Assembly: GCA_963795825.1 (NCBI GenBank)
Contig: CAWCIW010000001.1
Coordinates: 806,001-870,000, forward strand
Direction: 5' to 3'
DNA length: 64,000 bases
DNA from: BOG-908 sp963795825
GTDB taxonomy: Bacteria; Pseudomonadota; Alphaproteobacteria; Acetobacterales; Acetobacteraceae
Positions 27,338-35,577 of the stretch are shown in pieces. How positions within the stretch are numbered: the stretch's first letter is position 1; each line of letters starts with the position of its first letter. The notes below the pieces were generated by a model. It did no database searches. It had not been told where the DNA came from and saw only the letters and a program-made list of their open reading frames with translations. A program made the translations under genes and the position numbers.

Positions 27338-28287
27338 TGCGGCTGGGCCAGGCCGAAGGTGTGGGTTGCGCGTCCGTAGGCTGTCCATCGTTCTTCGCTT
27401 CCGTTCTGGCCGCCATTGACGGTCTGGGTGATGCCGTTGAAAGCGCCGCGGTTGAGCACGGTTGCACTGCGCGGGTTCAGCCCGTTGTTGGACCAGAATT
27501 GCGCGGCGCTGTTTGCGGCGGTCGTGGGGTCTGCCAGCGCTTCGGGTCGGTTCTCGAAACCGGCTTCGCGGTAGTGGGTGCGGCCGGTGGTCTGCATCAG
27601 GCCGCGGCCGCGGTAGCGGTAGCCGTCGCCGCTGGCTTCGTCGCCGTTGCCGAGGCGGTTGGCATAGACGTGGTTGGCCAGCGCTTCGGGGTTGTGGGCG
27701 TAGGGTTGGGCGGAGGCCACGGTGGGGAAGCGGCGTGGCCAGACCGCGTGCAGGCGTTCGGCGGAGTAGTTGAGGTTCTCCTCGGTGTTGTGGAGATCCC
27801 CGCTTTCGACGGCGATCTGGGCGAGGAAGGCGGCGCGGCGTTCGTCGGTATCTATGCCGTTGGCCTGCATGGCGGTGTTGAGGGGGCCCGCGAAGGTGGC
27901 GGCACGCGCGCCGGCGGTGGGCATGATGGCCTGGAGCTGGGGCTGGGTGACGGCACCTGGCTGGGCGGCGCCGGGTGCGGCGGGTGCTGCGGGGATGTTG
28001 GGGTTCAGCGGCGGGTGGGGTGCGGCGCCGGCCGCCGGGGGTTGCGGGATGGCGGGGTTGGCGGGGGCTGCCCCGGCAGCGGCGGTGTGGGCTGGCGCCT
28101 GTTGCGTGGCGGCTGCTGCGCGGTGGGACGCTGCGTGGTGGCGGGGCGGGATGCGGAGTTTCTGGCCGACGACGAGCTGGTTCGGGCGGGTGATGTGGTT
28201 GAGGTGGGCGATGGCTTGCCACGTCGTCGCGTGATGGTGGGCGATGGCGGAGAGGGTTTCGCCTGGTCGGACGGTGTGGGTTTCCAT
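27334..28287 (-). CDS. LysM domain protein with GH19 (chitinase/lysozyme-type) domain
   Basis: A 317-residue protein from ATG 28287, with a strong ribosome binding site (AAGGAG). Residues about 3-48 are a LysM domain (THTVRPGETLSAIAHHHATT). A Pro/Ala linker covers about 50-110. The GH19-type catalytic domain contains RRAAFLAQIAVESGDLHNTE, with the general acid Glu, and GDGYRYRGRGLMQTTGRTHY. No signal peptide is seen, as in phage endolysins or type VI effectors; no phage structural genes are near. Expected action is cleavage of peptidoglycan or chitin. Confidence 0.85.
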   Translation of the reverse strand: METHTVRPGETLSAIAHHHATTWQAIAHLNHITRPNQLVVGQKLRIPPRHHAASHRAAAATQQAPAHTAAAGAAPANPAIPQPPAAGAAPHPPLNPNIPAAPAAPGAAQPGAVTQPQLQAIMPTAGARAATFAGPLNTAMQANGIDTDERRAAFLAQIAVESGDLHNTEENLNYSAERLHAVWPRRFPTVASAQPYAHNPEALANHVYANRLGNGDEASGDGYRYRGRGLMQTTGRTHYREAGFENRPEALADPTTAANSAAQFWSNNGLNPRSATVLNRGAFNGITQTVNGGQNGSEERWTAYGRATHTFGLAQPQ

Positions 28288-28482
28288 CGGTGCTCCTTTG
28301 GGGGGACTCGCTGGGTGGGTTGCGGCGCGGCTTTCGGGCTTGTCGGCGGGGGCGTGGCGGGATGGTGTGGGACTATCGGACGGAGCGGCGCGCGGGGGCA
28401 AGCTTGTTGCGCATCTGGTTGCGGCGGGTGTGCGCGCGTTGGGACTGATACCAATCCCTAGAGGGATTGACGCATACAGGTG

Positions 28483-28662
28483 AGCAAGGAAGCAGTCCTT
28501 TTTCGAGAAAAAGGACCAAAAAGCTTTTGCTCCGACGCCTGCCCCGACGCCTACTGTCACATTGCAAGTCGATACGGCTGCGATAAGAGCTAGATCTTAG
28601 TGCAGGCGTCACAGCAAAAGCTTCTTGCTTCTTCTTCTCGAAAAAGAAGGCCTTCCTTGCTG
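28483..28662. repeat. A/T-hairpin dispersed repeat, copy 11a (mosaic arms B/A)
   Basis: A 180-bp copy with left arm type B (AGTCC...GGACC) and right arm type A (CTTCTTC...GAAGAAGG-type ends). The centre has CAAGTCGATACGGCTGCGA, the core in forward orientation. It is followed at once by the partial copy 11b. The 28288-28480 stretch before it holds nothing recognised. Confidence 0.92.
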
Positions 28663-28683
28663 CCGATGAGTCAGGCCCAGGAC

Positions 28684-28818
28684 CCGACGCCGGCACGACA
28701 TACTGGGTTCTTACTGCAGCCGTATCGACTGGCAGAACGGAGATAAGCTGCGGGGCAGGCGTCGCAGCAAAAGCTTTTTGGTCCTTTTTCTTGAAAAAGG
28801 ACTGCTTTCTTGCTTGCC
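28684..28818. repeat. A/T-hairpin dispersed repeat, copy 11b (left arm missing)
   Basis: The copy has the inner left segment CCGACGCCGGCACGACA, the core CTGCAGCCGTATCGACTGGC in reverse orientation and a full type B right arm, but no left arm. It looks as if copies 11a and 11b recombined or one inserted at the end of the other. It ends 38 bp from the thiL stop. Confidence 0.9.
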
Positions 28819-28856
28819 TGGATGTTGTCCCCGAGGCGGTTGCGCCGCGGCGCGTT

Positions 28857-29798
28857 TCAGAAATGGCTGAAGCCGGCTTGGGCGATCGGAAACGCGTTGC
28901 CTGCGGCGTCGATCGCCTGCACGCCTTCCGTGCCCTGGTGGAAATGTCCGATGCGGGTGACCGGGATGTCCGCGCGCCGGCATTCGGCTTGCAGGGCGGC
29001 GGCGGCATTTGGAGGGACGGCGAGGAGGAGTTCGTAGTCGTCGCCGCCGGACAGGCAGAGGGCCAGGCGGTTGGCGGCGCGGGCGGCGGGGGAGAGCGGG
29101 ATTGTGGCGGTGTCGATCGTGGCGCCGAGGCCGGCGGCGCGGGCGAGATGGCCGCAATCCTGGATCAGGCCGTCGGAGACGTCCATCGCGGCGTGCACGA
29201 TGCCGTGCAAGGCGAGGCCGAGGCGGGGTTGGGGCAGGAGGTAGCGGTTGGTGAGGGTGTCGTCGGACTCGGCGATCTCGCCGGTTCTGGCGCGGAGGCC
29301 GAGGGCGGCGTCGCCAATGGTGCCGGTGACCCAGAGTTCATCGCCGGGCTGGGCGCCGGCGCGGCGTAGGGCCTGGCCGGGGGCGACGTGGCCGATGATG
29401 GTGGCGGACAGCGAGATCGGGCCGGGGGTGCTGGTGGTGTCGCCGCCGAGCAAGGTGAGGCCGAAGTGGGCCTGGTCCTGGGCGAGGCCGTGGGCAAAGG
29501 CGACGAACCAGGCGGCGTCGGTGGTGGGGGGGACGGAGACGGTGAGGAGGTAGTGCAGCGGGGTGGCGCCCATGGCGGCGAGGTCCGAGAGGTTCACGCG
29601 CAGGAGCTTGCGGGCGACCAGGTCCGGCGGGTCGGTGGGGAAGAAATGGATGCCGGCGACGATGGCGTCCGCGGAGACGACGAGCTGGCGGCCGGGGGGC
29701 GGGGTGAAGAGGGCGGCGTCGTCCTGCAGATCGAGCGCTTCGGGGGCGGCGAGTGGCCGGAAGGCGGCGATCAGGGCGAATTCCGCTGGCAGGGACAG
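28857..29798 (-). CDS. thiL: Thiamine-monophosphate kinase
   Basis: A 313-residue enzyme that phosphorylates thiamine monophosphate to thiamine pyrophosphate with ATP. Motifs are DDAALFTPPPGRQLVVSADA (N-terminal ATP-site), GIHFFPTDPPDLVARKLLRV, NLSDLAAMGATP, LLGGDTTSTPG, DVSDGLIQD and LSGGDDYELLL, all typical for ThiL. No ATG precedes the conserved N-terminus LPAEFALIAAFRP. The best start is CTG at 29798; the first in-frame ATG, at 29597, would delete the ATP-binding part. So the true initiation codon is unusual or the sequence is altered upstream. Cytosolic. Confidence 0.9.
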   Translation of the reverse strand: MSLPAEFALIAAFRPLAAPEALDLQDDAALFTPPPGRQLVVSADAIVAGIHFFPTDPPDLVARKLLRVNLSDLAAMGATPLHYLLTVSVPPTTDAAWFVAFAHGLAQDQAHFGLTLLGGDTTSTPGPISLSATIIGHVAPGQALRRAGAQPGDELWVTGTIGDAALGLRARTGEIAESDDTLTNRYLLPQPRLGLALHGIVHAAMDVSDGLIQDCGHLARAAGLGATIDTATIPLSPAARAANRLALCLSGGDDYELLLAVPPNAAAALQAECRRADIPVTRIGHFHQGTEGVQAIDAAGNAFPIAQAGFSHF

Positions 29799-29903
29799 GA
29801 GGATGCGGCTTTTCTGGTGGGGCTGGCTCGGTGGAGAGGCGTTTACGGGTCGGGGTCGGAGCGCGCGCCGCCGGCTGGCGGCCGGCGGCGCGCGATACGA
29901 CGA

Positions 29904-30416
29904 CTACTGGTTGTTGGCGGTCAAGAGACCCAGCGCCGTCAAGTGGGTTTCGACGAAAGCCTTGGCGACCAGGGCGGATTGCAGGGCCTGCGAGGTGTAT
30001 GGGAGGCCATCGGCGATGAGGCCGATCTGCAGCTGCAGCAGCATCTGATGGCCCTGGGTCTGGATCATCAGGTAGTTCGCGTCGAAATCGGCATCCGACG
30101 CATTCTGCACGCTGGCGAGCATCGCCTGCTGGGCCGGGGTAAGCGGCGCCGGCGGCGGGTTCGGCGAGGCGGTGAGCACCTGGGCGAAGGCGGTCTGCTC
30201 CTCGATCTCGCTGGTGGCGAAATCGCGGACATACTGGTTGCCGGAGCGCAGCAGCGCGTACTGGCTGGTGGCCTTGGCGAGCGTGCCGTATTGCAGGGTG
30301 TAGGTGCGCCAGGTGGCGACGGTGACGGTGGGGGCTGGCGCCGCCTTGAGGGAGCGTGCGGCCAGCGCCAGCGGCAGGGCGCCGCCGAGAGCCAGGAGGG
30401 TGTTACGACGGTTCAT
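29904..30416 (-). CDS. DUF4142-type exported protein
   Basis: A 170-residue protein with a twin-arginine-like start (MNRRNTLLALGGALPLALAA) and Ala-rich signal region. The mature part is helical, with YGTLAKATSQYALLRSGNQY and VRDFATSEIEEQTAFAQVL, the long-helix pattern of DUF4142 ferritin-like domains. These domains are frequent periplasmic proteins with no settled function. It is divergent from the phytanoyl-CoA-dioxygenase-like gene. Confidence 0.74.
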   Translation of the reverse strand: MNRRNTLLALGGALPLALAARSLKAAPAPTVTVATWRTYTLQYGTLAKATSQYALLRSGNQYVRDFATSEIEEQTAFAQVLTASPNPPPAPLTPAQQAMLASVQNASDADFDANYLMIQTQGHQMLLQLQIGLIADGLPYTSQALQSALVAKAFVETHLTALGLLTANNQ

Positions 30417-30623
30417 TCCGCGGATCCTTGTGGTTGGCCGGCTTGGTACCGGGACAGGGGGGCAACGGAGGCTTGCTTGCCGGGTTCTGGCGGCTACGCG
30501 GTTGTGATCGTGCGGCTGTGGCGCAGCCGGCGGTCACTGCGTATCGGGTGGCGTCAGATCGGAAGCGTCTGCGTTTCGTCAACGATTAGGCGGCGCGGCG
30601 ATGCTGGAAAAGAGGGGTTTTGC

Positions 30624-31856
30624 ATGGACGGATCGGTTTTTCATGACGAGCAGGCGCTTTTCGACGAGGCGACGTATCTTGCGCGCTACAAGGACATCGC
30701 CGACGCGGTCGCCGACGGCAGGATCGCGAGCGGGTGGGTGCATTACGACGCGCATGGGCGCGAGGAGGGCCGCAAGGCGCCCGGCTTCGACGGCGATTTC
30801 TATCTGCGCAGCTATCCTTCGGCCGGCCACGACATAGCAGCCGGTCTGGCGCGCGATGCGGCGGAGCATTACCTGCGGTTCGGCAAGGCGCGCGGCTTCC
30901 TGCCCGAGCCCGAGGCGATCCGGCCGGACGATGCGGCGCCCCTGCCGCGGTTCGGCGGCTTCTGGGCGGACCGGCCGGACGCGCTCGATGCCGTCGAGGG
31001 GCGGCTCGAGGTGGGCCAGATCGACGCGGCGCAGGCCGAGCAGATGCGGTGCTGGATCACCAATGGCTATGTGATCCTGCCGGGCGCGGTGCCGCCGCGC
31101 CTGGTGGAGCGGGCGCGCAAGGATCTGGACCGGGCCTATGCCGGCGGCTACGCGAACCTGGTGTTCGAATGCGGCGCGCTCGGGCAGGGGCATTTGCCGT
31201 GGAGCGCTGCGCTGGGCGCCCTGCCGTCCAAGGCGCTGGACCTGCATTATTTCTCCAAGGCGATGCGCGAGCTGATGTTCGCGCCGGCGATCACGGCGTT
31301 TCTGGCGCTGCTGTTCGAGAGCCGGGCGTTCGCGTCGCAGAGCCTGGCGTATCTGCGGGGGTCCGCCCTCGATCCGCACCAGGATTCCGCTTACGTGGCC
31401 TACAGCATTGCGCGGCGGTTCGCGGCCTCCTGGGTGGCGCTGGAGGATGTGACGCCCAAGGCGGGCGAGCTGTTCTATTACGAGGGCAGCCATCGGGTGG
31501 CGGATTATGTTTATGGCGGGCGCCACAAGAGCGTTTCGGAGGCCATGCGGCTGGGGGCGGGCGGGGATCTGGGGCGCGAGATACCGGGGCATGTGGAGTT
31601 GTTACGCGAACGGATGGAGTTGGGGGCGTTTGCGCGGCGGGTTTTTGCGGCGAAGGCGGGGGATGCGCTGATCTGGCATGCGGATCTGGTGCATGGGGGA
31701 TCGCCGATTTCGCCCGATGCGACGCGGAAGAGTGTGGTTACGCATTATTGTCCGAAGCGGCTGGCGCCGTTGTTTGCGGAGCGGGTTGGGACGCCGTTGT
31801 TCGAGCACCAGGGGCATTATGTTACGACGGGGGTTGATGCTTATCTGGGGGCGTGA
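30624..31856 (+). CDS. Phytanoyl-CoA dioxygenase (PhyH)-family protein with N-terminal YL/EGR repeat domain
   Basis: A 410-residue protein from ATG 30624 behind AGAGGGG. Residues about 10-90 hold two copies of a motif of the type YLARYKDIADAV...GWVHYDAHGREEGR, seen at the ends of many alphaproteobacterial surface or glycan proteins. From about 140 a PhyH-like double-stranded beta-helix follows. The iron ligands are HQD (in LDPHQDSAYVAY) and the distal His in IWHADLVHGGSP, and an Arg at ATRKSVV fits 2-oxoglutarate binding. Expected is Fe(II)/2-oxoglutarate-dependent hydroxylation of an unknown substrate. Confidence 0.8.
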   Translation: MDGSVFHDEQALFDEATYLARYKDIADAVADGRIASGWVHYDAHGREEGRKAPGFDGDFYLRSYPSAGHDIAAGLARDAAEHYLRFGKARGFLPEPEAIRPDDAAPLPRFGGFWADRPDALDAVEGRLEVGQIDAAQAEQMRCWITNGYVILPGAVPPRLVERARKDLDRAYAGGYANLVFECGALGQGHLPWSAALGALPSKALDLHYFSKAMRELMFAPAITAFLALLFESRAFASQSLAYLRGSALDPHQDSAYVAYSIARRFAASWVALEDVTPKAGELFYYEGSHRVADYVYGGRHKSVSEAMRLGAGGDLGREIPGHVELLRERMELGAFARRVFAAKAGDALIWHADLVHGGSPISPDATRKSVVTHYCPKRLAPLFAERVGTPLFEHQGHYVTTGVDAYLGA

Positions 31857-31878
31857 GGGTGCGGGCGCCGTGCGGATC

Positions 31879-32646
31879 TCAGTTTGTGAATTGCAGGCTG
31901 ATATACGCGTTCCAGGCGCCGGACCGCGCGGCGGTATCGAGGTTCGGGCCCGCGGATGTCATTACCGCCCAGTGTTTGGTCATCTGGTAGATGGCACCGA
32001 GGCCCAGATTGGTCTCCGCAGGTCCGCCGGGCGCAATGCGGGTCTGATGGTAGATTTCGATGCCGAGGTTTAGCCGCGGTCCGCAGCTTCGCGTCAGCGC
32101 GATCCCGGAAAGCGCGTAGTTTCGCTGCCGGGCGCCGGATTGCAGGCCGAACCCACCGCCGCCGAAAGCCGACCAGCGGCCGAAATCCTTTTCGAGCCAG
32201 ACGGGCAGGAATAATGCGATATGCCCGGTTCCGAAGCTGCGTGTGCCTGTGGGCACGGCAAGGGACGGAAACACCGCCATGTCGGGCAGCCAGCTATCGT
32301 TGGAGGCCTGCAGGAGGCGGTATTTGACACCGAGATCGAGATCTCCGGCGCCGGCACGCACGCGGTGCGATACGGCATATCCCTCGGGCAGCGTAAGGCT
32401 GAGCTGAAGGTTGGTGGCGGCGCCGTAATTCAGCTCGACACCGGCCTGCCCGGCCGCGGTGCCGGGTGTGTTCGTCCCCGTGGCAAACAGGTAGTTTTCC
32501 CAACCGCCGGTCCGGGTCGGCTCGGGATCATCGGTGACGTAAGGCGGCCCGGCCCAGGCGTGCGGCGGCGCCAGCAGCATGATCAGACAGCCTGCAATCA
32601 GGCCGGCCGGGTGCGCGGTATTTTGGGGTGCCTGGCGGCGCATCAT
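31879..32646 (-). CDS. Outer-membrane beta-barrel-like secreted protein
   Basis: A 255-residue protein from ATG 32646 with a signal peptide (LIAGCLIMLLAPPHAWAG). The mature part is a run of alternating beta strands rich in Gly and aromatic residues (QAGVELNYGAATNLQLSLTL, NLGLGAIYQMTKHWAVMTSA) and ends in an aromatic-containing LQFTN, as barrels do. It resembles the MetA/phenol-pathway-like transporter family of unknown substrate. The ATG overlaps the stop of the upstream membrane protein (ATGA), so it is the last gene of the PadR operon. Confidence 0.7.
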   Translation of the reverse strand: MMRRQAPQNTAHPAGLIAGCLIMLLAPPHAWAGPPYVTDDPEPTRTGGWENYLFATGTNTPGTAAGQAGVELNYGAATNLQLSLTLPEGYAVSHRVRAGAGDLDLGVKYRLLQASNDSWLPDMAVFPSLAVPTGTRSFGTGHIALFLPVWLEKDFGRWSAFGGGGFGLQSGARQRNYALSGIALTRSCGPRLNLGIEIYHQTRIAPGGPAETNLGLGAIYQMTKHWAVMTSAGPNLDTAARSGAWNAYISLQFTN

Positions 32647-33380
32647 GCGGGAGCCGCGATATCCGGGCGGGTGCTGCGCCACATGGCGAGTATTGCGAGG
32701 AAGGCGGCGCCGGTCAGCAGGGTGGAGAGCGGCAGGCCGATATGCAGGGTTTTGCTCTCTGCGAGCCAGTCACCCATGCAGGTGCCGGCGGTACGGGCCA
32801 CCGCCACGATGCACCAGTAGGCCGCCATATTCGTGGCGGCGCGCGGCCCGGCACCGGCGAGCAGGGTTGCGAGGAGCGCGCCCAGGACGATCGCGGACGG
32901 GCCCTGGCCGAAATGGTGCGAGGAGATGTCTCCCACCACGGTGCCGAAGACGCCGGCGGCGAGCATTGCGGCCCAATAGGTGAGATCGGTTTGCGTCAGC
33001 GTCACGGCGGTTTTGGAGCGGCCTCGCCTGGCCTTTGCCGCTGACATGAGCCAGGCCAGCAGGGCGATGAGGCCTGCCAGGCCGGACGCAAGTAAGAGGC
33101 CCGGGATGCGTATCCGGAACGCCAGGAAGTCGGCGATGTTGGTTGCGCCGGTGCGGATGATGATGATTGCCAGCCAGTAGTAGAACTCGTGCGCCGCGCG
33201 ATCATGTTGTTCCACCAGGAAGGTTATGGCGAACAGGATCGTGAGCAGGGCTACGCCCGCGGCGATGCCGAGGCCGCTTTCATGCGCGTAGAAGTCGCCG
33301 AGATTGGTGCCGAAGATGCTGGCGAACAGGATGGCGCACCAGTAGCGACGGTCTATCTGCGGCACGTGTTTTATCTGCAT
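32643..33380 (-). CDS. COG4705-type multi-pass membrane protein (second of two)
   Basis: A 245-residue integral membrane protein with about eight helices arranged as repeated units. The motif FGTNLGDFYAHESGLG recurs as FGTVVGDISSHHFGQG, with a related TAGTCMGDWLAES; these Gly-Asp pairs may line a path. The paralogue 33392-34180 has VSNTLGTALGDYAADKTG at the same place. The family (COG4705, membrane-anchored proteins) has no firm function, though Mn or other ion export has been suggested for relatives. It lies in a tightly packed PadR-led operon. Confidence 0.75.
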   Translation of the reverse strand: MQIKHVPQIDRRYWCAILFASIFGTNLGDFYAHESGLGIAAGVALLTILFAITFLVEQHDRAAHEFYYWLAIIIIRTGATNIADFLAFRIRIPGLLLASGLAGLIALLAWLMSAAKARRGRSKTAVTLTQTDLTYWAAMLAAGVFGTVVGDISSHHFGQGPSAIVLGALLATLLAGAGPRAATNMAAYWCIVAVARTAGTCMGDWLAESKTLHIGLPLSTLLTGAAFLAILAMWRSTRPDIAAPA

Positions 33381-33391
33381 TGCGGGCTGCC

Positions 33392-34180
33392 TTACGTGCT
33401 GTGGGGGGTGTGCGCAGCCCGCAGGCTGGGCGCCGCGACGATCAGCACGACCATGACGGCGCCGATGGCGAGCGAGGCTGCGACGCGCCCGAAGGCGAGG
33501 CCGCCTTGGGCATGCTGCTTGGTGAGCGTGTCGCCGATCGTGGCACCCAGCGGACGGGTGAGGATGTAGGCCGCCCAGAACAGGATCGTTTGCGGCAGCC
33601 GGTTCGTGACGTGCAGCACGGCCACGAGCAGGATGGCGCCGGCGAAGAGCAATGCGCCACGCTCGAAGCCCAGGCCGAGGCCGGTTTTGTCGGCGGCGTA
33701 ATCGCCGAGTGCCGTGCCCAGCGTGTTGGAGACCAGGATCGTTGCCCAGTAGAAGATCTCGTCGGGCCGGGAGGTGACGCGGTCTGCCACGATCCTGCCC
33801 GTGGTGCGCTTCCAGGTTAGGAGCATGGCCAGCACGAGGGTAAGCAGGAGGGCCGAGGAGCGCACGTAGCCGAGGTGGAGCGTGCGATCGATGAAGTCGG
33901 ACGTGACCGTTCCCACGGTGGTGGTTGCCACCACGGTGAGCCAGTAGATTGCGGGTTGGTAGCGGCGGACTTGCAGTTGGGCCGAGACGGCTATCACGAA
34001 CACCACCACGAAGATCGCGGCGGCTACGGCATAGCCGAGCTTGAAGGTCATGGAGACGGCGTCTCCGCCGGTTTCTCCCGCGGTGGTGGCGCAGATCTTG
34101 ACGAGCCAGAAGGCGAGCGTGGCCTGCGGGGCCTTGTTCAGCATTTGCTGGCCGGCGCGCGGCAGGGAGGGCGGGCTCAT
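33392..34180 (-). CDS. COG4705-type multi-pass membrane protein (first of two)
   Basis: A 262-residue paralogue of the next gene, from ATG 34180. The characteristic motifs are TVGTVTSDFIDRTLHLGY, LGTALGDYAADKTGLGLG and PLGATIGDTLTKQHAQGG. It has seven to eight helices, and the Lys/Glu in helix 1 (WLVKICATTAGETGGDAVS) are typical of the family. The gap to the second paralogue is only 11 bp and the start overlaps the upstream stop. Paired copies suggest a heterodimer, an inference. Confidence 0.76.
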   Translation of the reverse strand: MSPPSLPRAGQQMLNKAPQATLAFWLVKICATTAGETGGDAVSMTFKLGYAVAAAIFVVVFVIAVSAQLQVRRYQPAIYWLTVVATTTVGTVTSDFIDRTLHLGYVRSSALLLTLVLAMLLTWKRTTGRIVADRVTSRPDEIFYWATILVSNTLGTALGDYAADKTGLGLGFERGALLFAGAILLVAVLHVTNRLPQTILFWAAYILTRPLGATIGDTLTKQHAQGGLAFGRVAASLAIGAVMVVLIVAAPSLRAAHTPHST

Positions 34181-34716
34181 CGGCGCGCCAGGGTGGTGCG
34201 CAGGCGGCGCCCTAGCCGCGCGCCCAGCGCCGCCGCGCACAGGGCCGGGACGAGCAGGACCAGCCAGTAGAGGCTGCTTGCGAGCGTTTGGGTATGCGCT
34301 TCGTAGGCCGGGCGTATGCCGCTGGCCGCCTCGAACCCGACTATCGCGGCCACCGTGACCCCGATCAGCACGCCCGAGCGCATGGCCTGCCTGGGCTGCA
34401 GGGCGGCGAGCCCCAGGGTGATCAGGCTGACGAGGATGACCGTCAGCAGGTTTTCATCGGCGCTCCACTCGTAGGCGCCTATCGCGCCGAGGCCGGCTGC
34501 CAGCGCGAGACGGTAGGCGGCGCTCTGCGCATCGAACGACGCGCGCAGGCTGGCGATCCAGCAGCCCCAGGCCCAGGCGAGCCTGTCGCGGTCTGACGGG
34601 CAATTTTCCGCTTCCGCCAGCATGGCATCGGCCCATTCCGGCGCTGTTTTCCGCATGCGGGCTGCCGCGGCGGCGAGCAGCCAGGCTTGGGGTTGCCACC
34701 GGGATGGCCTGCTCAT
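34177..34716 (-). CDS. Small membrane protein coupled to a PadR regulator
   Basis: A 179-residue protein from ATG 34716. The cytoplasmic N-terminal half has a conserved-looking PEWADAMLAEAENCPSDRDR segment and WAWGCWIASLR. The C-terminal half has three helices (LTVILVSLITLGLAALQP, GVLIGVTVAAIVGFEAA, SLYWLVLLVPALCAAALG). The layout of a short helical head and membrane tail fits the PadR-associated membrane partners that act with some PadR regulators. Start and stop overlap both neighbours by ATGA. Confidence 0.65.
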   Translation of the reverse strand: MSRPSRWQPQAWLLAAAAARMRKTAPEWADAMLAEAENCPSDRDRLAWAWGCWIASLRASFDAQSAAYRLALAAGLGAIGAYEWSADENLLTVILVSLITLGLAALQPRQAMRSGVLIGVTVAAIVGFEAASGIRPAYEAHTQTLASSLYWLVLLVPALCAAALGARLGRRLRTTLARR

Positions 34717-35018
34717 GCGAGCGCCTCGGTGGCGGTGCGGGCGCGTTCTGCGGGGGGTTCCGCCAGGGTTCGCGCGAAGGCGAGGCCGTTGGCGGAGAGG
34801 CGGTAGGCGTGTCGCGGCGGGCGACCTGGCCGCTCCGGTTCCATCCATTTGGCATCGAGCAATCCCCTGCCGTGGAGGCGGATGAGGATCGGGTAGAGCG
34901 TGCCTGAGCCTAGGTGGACCAGCTTTGCCAGGTCATATCCGTGTTGCCATTCGAGGGGCTGGCGGAGGAGGGCTGCGAGTATGGCTTGGGCCTGGTTGGA
35001 CAGGATGCGGTGTTTCAT
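34713..35018 (-). CDS. PadR-family transcriptional regulator
   Basis: A 101-residue winged-helix regulator. Key segments are ILAALLRQPLEWQHGYDLAK, HLGSGTLYPILIRLHGRGLL (recognition helix and wing start), and GRPPRHAYRLSANG. It lacks the long C-terminal dimer helix domain, as in PadR-s1 members. It heads the five-gene minus-strand operon and is expected to repress its own promoter, which must lie in 35019-35320. The inducer is unknown. Confidence 0.88.
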   Translation of the reverse strand: MKHRILSNQAQAILAALLRQPLEWQHGYDLAKLVHLGSGTLYPILIRLHGRGLLDAKWMEPERPGRPPRHAYRLSANGLAFARTLAEPPAERARTATEALA

Positions 35019-35326
35019 CCGGCATAGCTCTACCTATGTCGAGATGTTGGCAAGGGAGGTGGGTTTTGCGTTTGACGTGCGGTTGGGTGAGGTTTTCGGC
35101 CGGAATATCCGCGCCTTGCTCGCGCCGAGGCTAGTCGGTTAGCTGCGGCAGGCGCAGTAACGGGGCGGTATCGCTTGGATTGGTGCTCTGCGCTGCCTGG
35201 TTGTGGGCATGCTTCCAAAACCCTGGCCATAACCTGCAAAGAACTTAGCATCTGCAATGGAGGGCATGATTTGAGGCTAGCATCAGACAATACCAACCAA
35301 TGTTGAGATCGGCGCATCCAAGACAG

Positions 35327-35470
35327 GCAAGAAAGTAGTCCTTTTTCGGGAAAAAGGATCGAAAATCTTTTGCTCCGACGCCTGCACAACCGCCTATGCT
35401 CGTACTGCAAAGGGATTTAGCTGCAGTGATAGTGAGATCCTCGTTCAGGCATAATAGAAAAAGCTTTGGC
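35327..35470. repeat. A/T-hairpin dispersed repeat, copy 12 (left arm B, right arm decayed)
   Basis: The left arm has AGTCCTTTTTCGGGAAAAAG and CTTTTGCTCCGACGCCTGCA. The right arm is cut down to CAGGCATAATAGAAAAAGC. It lies in the 35019-35577 gap between divergent genes; the remaining stretch holds no recognised gene but must carry both promoters. Confidence 0.85.
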
Positions 35471-35577
35471 GACGTTTCGGTTAGCATACCCAATGCATAT
35501 CTTGTATAATCGGGGCTACGGCATGAGCGGCTCCTTGAAAGCAATCTGTAGAAGTCCGCTGTCTGGAAGGTGTGCCG

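Noticed and set aside
27334..28287. LysM-GH19 gene as part of a prophage
   Set aside because: No phage structural, integrase or holin genes are near; the neighbours are metabolic and unknown chromosomal genes.
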